A stretch of DNA of 7,185 nt, taken from an uncultured Coriobacteriaceae bacterium. Its GTDB lineage: Bacteria > Actinomycetota > Coriobacteriia > Coriobacteriales > Eggerthellaceae. The stretch covers positions 1 to 7,185 of the forward strand of contig CADBQL010000062.1 of assembly GCA_902796815.1 (NCBI GenBank). Direction: 5' to 3'. The position numbers and the translations under genes are program-made. The stretch's first letter is position 1. Every line of letters begins with the position of its first letter. The notes beneath the pieces are model-generated. The model worked only from the letters and a program-made list of their open reading frames with translations, was not told the DNA's origin and did not search any database. Below are positions 1 to 5,722 of this stretch, in pieces.

Positions 1-2165
1 CCGATAAGGAAATTCAAGAGGTTGAAGCCTTTTCTGCAGCTGTGGCTGCCGCAAACGACGCCCTTGATGCAAAGGACGCAGCAAATGCGGCTGCGAAACA
101 GGCCGAACGCGCCGCGCAAAAGGCAGTCGACACCAAAGTCGAGGCAGAATCACTTGCAGAGAAAGCCGACCCGGAAGCCGACGTCGACGAAATCATGCGC
201 AAGTACGACCGTGAATCCAACACGCGCATTTGGACGGGCACGCCTAAGAAAATCATAAACGCCCTCATGGCAGTTTTCTCGGTCTACTGCATCGGCATGA
301 CGCTTCTCAGCACAGAGTTGCCCGAGACCAAGCTCGCACGCTTTCTGGCCTGCGTCGTGATTATCGGATACCTTCTGTATCCCGTACGCAAAGGCAAGGT
401 GCGCCCCAACAAGATGCCCTGGTACGACATCGTTATCATGGTCGTGGGAGCTGCATGTTTCCTTTATTTCGCATTCAACGCGCTCGATATCATCAAGCTT
501 TCGACACGCATTCAGCCAATTCACATCGCCGTAGGCATCATTGGCACGCTTTCGCTCATGGAACTCTGTCGAAGATGCGTTGGCATTCCGATTCTAGTCG
601 TTGTATCATGCCTGCTCATTTATGCAATTTATAACCAATATCAAGTGTCGGCAGGCGACTTGTACCTTATGATGCGAAACATAGTGTACAAGCTCTTCTA
701 CACGACGAGCGGCGTTATAGGAACGCCGATCAATGTTTGCTACACGTATATCGTGTTGTTCATCATCTTCGGTGCGTTCCTCGAGCGCACGGGCATTGCC
801 GCATTCTTTATCTCGCTCGCGAACAAGATTGCCGGATGGTCGTCAGGCGGCCCCGCTAAAGTGGCCGTTATCTCATCCGCATTGTGCGGAATGGTGTCGG
901 GTTCGTCAGTCGGCAACACCGTCACAACTGGCTCGGTCACGATTCCGATGATGAAAAAAACCGGTTACAAGCCCGAATTCGCCGGAGCCGTCGAGGCGGC
1001 ATCGTCTACAGGTGGCCAGATCATGCCGCCGATCATGGGCGCTGCCGCGTTCCTAATGGCCGAATACATGGGCATTCCGTACATCGAAGTCGCTACAAAG
1101 GCAATCATACCTGCGCTTCTGTACTTTGCCGGCATTTTCATCACCGTACATCTCGAAGCCAAGAAGCTCGGCTTGAAGGGCGTTCCGCGCGACCAGCTGC
1201 CCAAGGGTATCTACCTGCTCAAGAACTGCTATCTGATTCTTCCGCTCGTGCTGCTCGTCTGGCTCGTCGCATCGGGCGCGAGAACGATGGCCTATTCTGC
1301 TGCCATTTCTATCTTGGGTGCCTTCATCATCGGCTTCATTAATTTCTTCTTCACTGAATTGCGCAATCGTGAAGACGGCGAGACATTCGGTCAGGTGCTC
1401 GCCAACGTCTGCAAGATTGCCGCCCTTACGGCATACGAGGCGTTCCAAGCTGGCGCCAAGAGCTGCATTTCGGTTGCTGCCGCTTGCGCTATGGCTGGCC
1501 TCATCGCCGGCTGCATCACAGTGACCGGCCTCGCCTCGACCCTGGTCAGCGCAATCGTCGGCATCGCTGGCGACGCCGTCATCATCGGCTTGGTGCTCAC
1601 GATGCTCTGCTGCATCGTCTTGGGCATGGGCGTTCCGACGACGGCGAACTACTGCATCATGGCGGCAACCACCGCGCCGATCCTGATCCAGCTCGGCTTC
1701 CCCGCGATTGCTGCGCATTTCTTCGTGTTCTACTTCGGCATCGTCGCAGACATTACGCCACCGGTAGCACTTGCAGCCTATGCAGGTTCAGCCATTGCCA
1801 AGTCGAACCCGATGAAGACAGCTGTCAACGCAGCTCGCCTGGCTATTGCCGCCTTCATCGTGCCCTACATTTTGGCGTTTAATCCGATCATGGTCCTTGA
1901 AGGCAATTTCATGGCTATCCAGGTTGTTCAGATTGTCGTAACATCGCTCATCGGATTGTATGGCATCTCCGCCGCAATGAACGGGCATGTCTTCTGTAAG
2001 ATCAACCCCGTATTCCGAGTCCTTCTCGCTGTTGGCGGCATTATGATGATGGCCCCCGGCACGATGACCGATATCATCGGCATCGCGATCGTTGTTGCAA
2101 TCACCGTCTTCCAACTCATGATGAGCAAACGTTCAAGCACGCCGAGCGCTCCTGCAGCTGCTTAG
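1..2165 (+). CDS. TRAP transporter fused permease (DctQ-DctM, 4TM/12TM type), 5' partial
   Basis: Membrane permease of a tripartite ATP-independent periplasmic (TRAP) transporter, which imports organic acids or similar solutes using an ion gradient together with an extracytoplasmic binding protein. The frame is open from the left edge (first full codon at 3). A GTG at 42 has no ribosome binding site, so the true start is probably outside the window. The first ~60 visible residues are an Ala/Lys/Glu-rich, likely coiled-coil cytoplasmic extension, followed by KYDRESNTR just before the first membrane segment. I count roughly 16-18 hydrophobic segments by eye. DctM-type signatures are FLERTGIAAFF (about nt 778), GMVSGSSVGNTVTTGSV (about 890), STGGQIMPPIMGAAAF (about 1005), GMGVPTTANYCIMAATTAP (about 1626) and DITPPVALAAYAGSAIAKS (about 1750). 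The fused form normally pairs with a TAXI-type binding protein, expected upstream. Substrate cannot be read from the sequence. Family assignment is very secure. Confidence 0.95.
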   Translation, partial: DKEIQEVEAFSAAVAAANDALDAKDAANAAAKQAERAAQKAVDTKVEAESLAEKADPEADVDEIMRKYDRESNTRIWTGTPKKIINALMAVFSVYCIGMTLLSTELPETKLARFLACVVIIGYLLYPVRKGKVRPNKMPWYDIVIMVVGAACFLYFAFNALDIIKLSTRIQPIHIAVGIIGTLSLMELCRRCVGIPILVVVSCLLIYAIYNQYQVSAGDLYLMMRNIVYKLFYTTSGVIGTPINVCYTYIVLFIIFGAFLERTGIAAFFISLANKIAGWSSGGPAKVAVISSALCGMVSGSSVGNTVTTGSVTIPMMKKTGYKPEFAGAVEAASSTGGQIMPPIMGAAAFLMAEYMGIPYIEVATKAIIPALLYFAGIFITVHLEAKKLGLKGVPRDQLPKGIYLLKNCYLILPLVLLVWLVASGARTMAYSAAISILGAFIIGFINFFFTELRNREDGETFGQVLANVCKIAALTAYEAFQAGAKSCISVAAACAMAGLIAGCITVTGLASTLVSAIVGIAGDAVIIGLVLTMLCCIVLGMGVPTTANYCIMAATTAPILIQLGFPAIAAHFFVFYFGIVADITPPVALAAYAGSAIAKSNPMKTAVNAARLAIAAFIVPYILAFNPIMVLEGNFMAIQVVQIVVTSLIGLYGISAAMNGHVFCKINPVFRVLLAVGGIMMMAPGTMTDIIGIAIVVAITVFQLMMSKRSSTPSAPAAA

Positions 2166-2197
2166 AATGAACGGGGGGTCAAACCCCCCGTTCATTC
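2165..2197 (+). terminator. GC-rich hairpin directly after the TRAP permease stop
   Basis: A perfect 15-bp stem pairs 2165-2179 with 2183-2197 around a CAA loop. The arms run outward from a GGGGGGTC / ACCCCCC core into AATGAAC / GTTCATT. The stem starts on the last base of the TAG stop. No clean T-tract follows, so it may terminate weakly, protect the mRNA 3' end, or be a palindromic repeat unit. It shares its core with hairpins at 2274-2302 and 5636-5677. Confidence 0.6.
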
Positions 2198-2273
2198 GCA
2201 CTTGAGCCGAGACCTTGCACGCAAAGCGAGTCGGGGCACGTCTATTCGCACTCGACCAGTCTCGCACACCAAA
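2198..2273. other. Spacer between two convergent hairpins
   Basis: No gene is visible here. The 9-mer ATTCGCACT occurs at 2194-2202, overlapping the end of the first hairpin, and again at 2244-2252. The sequences after the two copies are only loosely similar. This could be a decayed duplication or chance. Confidence 0.3.
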
Positions 2274-2302
2274 ACGGAACGGGGGTCTGACCCCCGCTCC
2301 GT
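2274..2302 (-). terminator. Probable bidirectional terminator between SixA-CHAD and TRAP genes
   Basis: The stem pairs 2274-2286 with 2290-2302 (12 pairs, one A/C mismatch) around a 3-nt loop, with core CGGGGGTC / GACCCCCG. On the minus strand it lies 6 nt past the SixA-CHAD TAA and is followed by GTTTTGG, which fits an intrinsic terminator. On the plus strand it is followed by CTTCTTTT, so it could also stop transcription coming from the TRAP gene. Confidence 0.7.
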
Positions 2303-2308
2303 CTTCTT

Positions 2309-3691
2309 TTACGAGTCGCGCAAGACGGTATACAGGAACGTTTCGTTCTGTGCTCGTAGAAGCGAAAGCTCTAAACCTACGGGGCTCGGCACGCCTTGGG
2401 AAAGGAACTCGTTGACGAGCTCGATGTTCACGCGGGCATCGCAGACGGCACCGAGGTTATCCTGGTGGGCGGTCATACCCTTGGCAATGTCAACTGCATC
2501 TTCTCCGAGCAGTTGCTCGAAATTCTCGGCCGAATAGCGCGCACGCTTGGCTTTCTTGCGCACATCATGCGTGCGTTCGACATCGACGAGCCGAAGCGTT
2601 TCGATGTCTCGCCCGAGCTTGCCCGTCATTTCATCAAAGTGCGCGCGGAACTCCGAAGGGGAGAGGCCCTCATCAAGACAACGTTTCTTCCATTCGAAAT
2701 GGCGAATCTGCTTATCGATTTTGCTCAGGGCTTTCGCGGTCGATTTCGAACGGAGGATTTCGGATACACGCTCACGCTCGCGCGCAGCGGCCTCATCGCA
2801 AAAGTCTATGAGCTCTTGCGAACTCTCTTCGGACTCGCGCACCTGCTCTGCAAAAACATCAAGTTCGCGCAATCGGGACGTATGACCAACAATTTGTCGC
2901 AATTCATTTTGAAGAAACTGGTTTTGCTTCACATCTTGCCAGGGCTTCACAAACGCAATCAAGCTGCGCAAGGTGCGAATCGAGACGCGTAACTTGTGCA
3001 TGGTTTCGATATCATCGGGATCGTCGAAAAAGGCCTGCAAACGCGTCTGTATGTTCTTGGAGCACTCTTCTAGCACATCTTCGACTTTCGAAAGTGTTTT
3101 CCAGTTGCGCGAGATCGGCCCTTGCGAAAACCAAATCAACCTCGAGTCATGCCCGGAATTCTGTATTGCAATCATGCCGCCCGTTGCGCAGGGTATTACG
3201 GCTCCAGTTAGCTGCTGAGCCATCGATTCGATGCACGGATTGTGGCCGACGACGAACAAAAGGTCACATTGTTGCGCAGAGACGTCCTCACGCACATCGT
3301 AAGCGTCCTGTTCCCAGAGCGCATCTGAAACCGCGATATCGCCCGAGACGTCAAGACCGAGTTTTTCAAGCGCGTTGAGCAACAGCACCGAGGTCTGCAA
3401 TGCCCGCGCCGCAGGGCTGCTCATTATCGCGACGCTGCCCTTGAACGCGCTCAGCGGAGAGAGCATCTGCTCAAGCGACGCGCGCAAGCTTCGCTTTCCG
3501 GCATCGGAGAGCTCACGATCGAAATCCGCCTGTCCACCTTCGATTTGCTTCGCCTTCCCATGGCGCATAAGGACGATTGTCGCAGGACCGCTTACAGACT
3601 CAAGGTCCGCATCATCCTCGACCTCGTCTTTCACAGCATCTGATTCAAAGCTCGATTCCTCATTGGACAATTCATCGTTTAGCGGCGTCAT
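2309..3691 (-). CDS. SixA-type histidine phosphatase fused to a CHAD domain
   Basis: A 460-residue cytoplasmic protein with two domains. After an acidic, low-complexity N-terminus (about 1-35) comes a histidine phosphatase domain of the SixA branch: LMRHGKAK (R43, H44 the expected phospho-acceptor), FDRELSDAGKRS (about 57-68), SSPAARALQT (91-100) and VVGHNPC (147-153). These keep the catalytic His/Arg set. SixA enzymes remove phosphate from phosphohistidine proteins. From about residue 200 follows a CHAD helical domain with MHKLRVSIRTLRS (231-243), LRELDVF (274-280), THDVRKKAKRARYS (374-387) and HQDNLGAVCD (409-418). CHAD domains bind polyphosphate through conserved His and basic residues. 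The chosen start (ATG at 3691) has GGGAG 5 nt upstream. An in-frame ATG at 3742 gives 477 residues but lacks a ribosome binding site. The gene is divergent from the asparagine-synthetase-like gene and convergent with the TRAP gene. Domain identity is secure; a role linking phosphate or polyphosphate to signalling is inference. Confidence 0.92.
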   Translation of the reverse strand: MTPLNDELSNEESSFESDAVKDEVEDDADLESVSGPATIVLMRHGKAKQIEGGQADFDRELSDAGKRSLRASLEQMLSPLSAFKGSVAIMSSPAARALQTSVLLLNALEKLGLDVSGDIAVSDALWEQDAYDVREDVSAQQCDLLFVVGHNPCIESMAQQLTGAVIPCATGGMIAIQNSGHDSRLIWFSQGPISRNWKTLSKVEDVLEECSKNIQTRLQAFFDDPDDIETMHKLRVSIRTLRSLIAFVKPWQDVKQNQFLQNELRQIVGHTSRLRELDVFAEQVRESEESSQELIDFCDEAAARERERVSEILRSKSTAKALSKIDKQIRHFEWKKRCLDEGLSPSEFRAHFDEMTGKLGRDIETLRLVDVERTHDVRKKAKRARYSAENFEQLLGEDAVDIAKGMTAHQDNLGAVCDARVNIELVNEFLSQGVPSPVGLELSLLRAQNETFLYTVLRDS

Positions 3692-3890
3692 TGATGCTCC
3701 CATCTGTTCGAGGTAAGGTCGTCCGCCTTGTGTGAACAGCATACGCGAATGCTAGCCGTCCATGCAGAAGAAACTCCGATTTGGCTAGGTCATTCGGGGG
3801 ATGGCAACGCCTTTTGCCAGAAAATGCAAAGTGCTGCACGCTTGCAAGGTTTTCTACTAGAATTGCTTCGATTGTGTTTACTGACATGGG

Positions 3891-3909
3891 TAATGTTCTT
3901 GTAACATTA
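3891..3909. promoter_or_regulatory. Candidate operator: 7-5-7 inverted repeat
   Basis: TAATGTT (3891-3897) and AACATTA (3903-3909) are perfect inverted repeats with a 5-bp spacer. The repeat lies just upstream of the TACAAT hexamer at 3916, where a -35 element and promoter spacer would be. That position suits a dimeric repressor or activator acting on the AsnB-like gene and perhaps on the divergent gene. The regulator is not in the window. Confidence 0.45.
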
Positions 3910-3915
3910 ATTAGC

Positions 3916-3921
3916 TACAAT
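3916..3921 (+). promoter_or_regulatory. Candidate -10 element for the AsnB-like gene
   Basis: TACAAT differs from the TATAAT consensus at one base and sits in AT-rich sequence. A start point near A3928 would give a leader of about 110 nt. No good -35 hexamer lies 16-18 bp upstream; the inverted repeat occupies that place. This would fit an activator-dependent or weak promoter. Confidence 0.4.
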
Positions 3922-3930
3922 GCCCCGAAT

Positions 3931-3985
3931 TGCAGTAGGCGCATTGCCCAATGGTAAGCGGTTCAGCCATCAGCTGAAGACTGCA
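3931..3985 (+). promoter_or_regulatory. Possible structured 5' leader of the AsnB-like gene
   Basis: A closing helix TGCAGT (3931-3936) / ACTGCA (3980-3985) brackets two hairpins. One is CATT-GCCC-AATG (3942-3953). The other is TTCAGC-CATCA-GCTGAA (3962-3978), a 6-bp stem with a 5-nt loop. The structure would begin about 3 nt after the predicted transcription start. I recognise no known riboswitch or T-box signature. It could be a cis-regulatory RNA or chance pairing in a short region. Confidence 0.3.
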
Positions 3986-4026
3986 TATACGAGCCTTTAT
4001 TTGAACTGGCAAAACGTTTTTCTTTT

Positions 4027-4031
4027 AAGGA
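4027..4031 (+). promoter_or_regulatory. Ribosome binding site setting the AsnB-like start
   Basis: AAGGA lies 7 nt before ATG 4039, which favours that start over the in-frame GTG at 4033. A minimal out-of-frame ORF (ATG TGC GTA TGA, 4031-4042) abuts this site and ends overlapping the real ATG. Confidence 0.65.
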
Positions 4032-4038
4032 TGTGCGT

Positions 4039-5616
4039 ATGATTGAAGTGAAGGCATATGCCGGATTAATTCGCAACCACGTGGAGCTTTCGGAAGAGCT
4101 CGGCATTGACATTGCTGGATGCTCGCGCGACGAACGCGAGCGCAAGCTGATAGTTGGCGCATGGGAGAAATGGGGCGAGCAGATGGGCAACCACCTGAAC
4201 GGCCAGTTCGCCTTCGCTCTCAAGGATGCGGAAACCGGCGAACTGTTCTGCGCGCGCGATCCACTCGGCGCCGAACTGTTTTTCTACTACCAGACGAGCG
4301 ATGGGCGATTGCTGTACGCCACGCAGATCAAGGATCTGTTCGACCAACCGGGTTTCCTGCGCAAGCTCAACCGCGAGCTCGTTCAGTTCTACCTGGGATT
4401 CACCTACGTTCCCGGCGAGGAGACGTTGTTCGAGGGCGTGTACAAGCTCGAGCCAGGCGGATTTTTACGATTCGGCGCTGGCGGGTTGGAACTAGGCCGC
4501 TATTGGGAGCTCACATTCGCGCCTGACGAGTCCAAATCGCTCGACGAATGGGCAGACGAAATCGAACGGGCTATGGAAGCGAGCCTGCACGATATCTGTG
4601 ACGAGGGCGAAACGCCCGATAGTTTCCTTTCGGGAGGCGTTGACTCTTCGTACATACTCGCCAAGAGCACAGCAGCACGCGGTTTCTGCGTCGCGTATGC
4701 CGACCAAGCGGCAAGCGAGGAAAATGATGCACGCGCGACGGCAGCGGCACTCGGACGTGGCTTTGAGGGAATCGAAGTTACAGCCGCGGATTTTTTCGCG
4801 AATGTGGACGAGTTCCTGCTTGCATACGAACAGCCATCGGGCGACGTGGCAGGGCTTTCGCTTTACGCCGCATGTAAGAAGGTGGCACAGAAGTCGTCAC
4901 TTTGCTTCTCCGGCGAAGGAGCAGATGAGTTCTTTGCGGGATATAGCGTGTACGGTCGCGTTAAGCGACTGCGCATGCATCCGGACCCCGTCTACTTTGG
5001 CACGACCTACATCATGAACGATTCGGAGCAGCGCCGCTACCTCAAGAAGTTTTATCCCGAACGCTCGGCACGTGCGTTTATGAAAGAGCGGGCAGCGGGA
5101 TCAAAGGGCTACGATCCGCTGTCATGGATGCTTTACGTGGATTTGCGCAGCTATTTCGAGGGAAGCATCTTGTTCAACTCGACGAAAATAGCTCGCGGTA
5201 CCGGACTTGACATCCGCATGCCATTCTGCGATTTGCGCATGTTCGACATCGCGCGACGCATGCCCTCGCAGTTTAAAGCTGGCAAAGACGGAAACAAAAT
5301 TGCCCTTCGCCGTGCCGCATCACGTGTGCTACCCCAAGAGGTCGCATACCGAAAGAAGCTCGGTTTTCCCGTTCCGGTGAGCAAGTGGCTTCGCGACCCC
5401 GCGGTAAACGCCGATATCAGACGCGCGTTCGAGAGCGACGCTGCTGCGAAGTTCTTCAACGTCGACGAAATCGGCGCACTGCTCGACGAATTCCTCGGAA
5501 AAAAGCCTCGTGTAAGCCATCCTATATGGTTCCCACGCCACCAAGCGCTTTTGTGGCGCCACGTCTGGACAATCTATCTATTCATACGCTGGTACGAGTT
5601 GTTCTTCGGTTCGTAG
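4039..5616 (+). CDS. Asparagine-synthetase-like protein with degenerate, Cys-less glutaminase domain
   Basis: A 525-residue relative of AsnB-type asparagine synthetases, which use ATP to activate aspartate and then amidate it. The C-terminal synthetase domain looks complete: PP-loop SGGVDSS (198-204), SGEGADEFFAGY (291-302), LDIRMPFCDLRMFDIARRMP near 395-415, and the C-terminal YRKKLGFPVPVSKWL segment. The N-terminal class II glutaminase domain is abnormal. The protein starts with MIEV, not MCG, and begins at a segment (YAGLIRNHVEL, 7-17) matching the family's YNGEIYNH region, so roughly the first 60-70 residues are missing, including the Cys nucleophile and the RGPD region. Glutamine-binding positions also appear changed (NGE to AGL; SDTE-like to RERK). 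The rest of the fold remains (LNGQFAFAL, ARDPLG at 72-77, FEGVYKLEPGGFLRF). Likely uses free ammonia or another amine; asparagine as product is not certain. It stands alone, with a terminator-like hairpin downstream. Confidence 0.88.
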   Translation: MIEVKAYAGLIRNHVELSEELGIDIAGCSRDERERKLIVGAWEKWGEQMGNHLNGQFAFALKDAETGELFCARDPLGAELFFYYQTSDGRLLYATQIKDLFDQPGFLRKLNRELVQFYLGFTYVPGEETLFEGVYKLEPGGFLRFGAGGLELGRYWELTFAPDESKSLDEWADEIERAMEASLHDICDEGETPDSFLSGGVDSSYILAKSTAARGFCVAYADQAASEENDARATAAALGRGFEGIEVTAADFFANVDEFLLAYEQPSGDVAGLSLYAACKKVAQKSSLCFSGEGADEFFAGYSVYGRVKRLRMHPDPVYFGTTYIMNDSEQRRYLKKFYPERSARAFMKERAAGSKGYDPLSWMLYVDLRSYFEGSILFNSTKIARGTGLDIRMPFCDLRMFDIARRMPSQFKAGKDGNKIALRRAASRVLPQEVAYRKKLGFPVPVSKWLRDPAVNADIRRAFESDAAAKFFNVDEIGALLDEFLGKKPRVSHPIWFPRHQALLWRHVWTIYLFIRWYELFFGS

Positions 5617-5635
5617 ACTTCACGATAACCAACCT

Positions 5636-5677
5636 GTCGGCTTTGGGAAGGGGGTCAGACCCCTCTCCCAAGCTGAC
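5636..5677. terminator. Long hairpin between convergent genes (shared GGGGTC-n-GACCCC core)
   Basis: GTCGGCTT (5636-5643) pairs with AAGCTGAC (5670-5677). After a bulged T5644, the stem continues through GGGA / TCCC and, past one A/C mismatch and a G-T wobble, to GGGGTC-A-GACCCC around 5651-5663. It lies 19 nt after the AsnB-like stop and about 45 nt beyond the M14 gene stop on the other strand. No strong T-tract follows on either strand. Likely a shared bidirectional 3'-end element, or a member of a dispersed palindromic repeat family. Confidence 0.55.
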
Positions 5678-5722
5678 GCCTTTCCCATGCGATTCCTTCC
5701 CGAGGTTCTTTTCCAGACGAGA

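Larger units (their letters stand above)
3692..4038. other. Divergent intergenic region, SixA-CHAD / AsnB-like
   Basis: About 350 bp without a convincing gene. It must hold the start signals of both flanking genes. The left part contains a weak dyad, TGCAA at 3825-3829 with TTGCA at 3842-3846, enclosing GTG-CTG-CAC. The part around 3890-3925 is clearly more AT-rich than the genes and holds the inverted repeat and -10-like hexamer listed separately. From 3931 to 3985 the sequence can fold into a branched structure. I could not identify a good promoter for the minus-strand gene. Confidence 0.6.

Noticed and set aside
1053..1718. A 221-codon minus-strand open frame inside the TRAP permease gene.
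   Set aside because: It is antisense to highly conserved permease motifs, and its His/Asp/Arg-rich composition is typical of a shadow frame.
2396..2992. A 198-codon plus-strand open frame opposite the CHAD domain.
   Set aside because: It is antisense to conserved CHAD motifs and has no recognisable domain or ribosome binding site.
3672..3887. A 71-codon minus-strand open frame upstream of SixA-CHAD.
   Set aside because: No ribosome binding site before its ATG, no recognisable domain, overlap with the SixA-CHAD start and extension across the intergenic region.
3842..3921. Alternative promoters, such as TTGCAA at 3842 or CTGACA at 3881 as -35 elements.
   Set aside because: None has a good -10 hexamer at 16-18 bp. 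CTGACA has only TAACAT at 15 bp, which is too weak to call.
3931..4010. A tRNA-like 5' half: CCAATGGTAA resembles a D-loop and TTCAG-CCATCAG-CTGAA an anticodon arm.
   Set aside because: There is no T-arm (no GTTCGA-type loop), no matching 7-bp acceptor stem, and the base before the would-be anticodon is C, not T.
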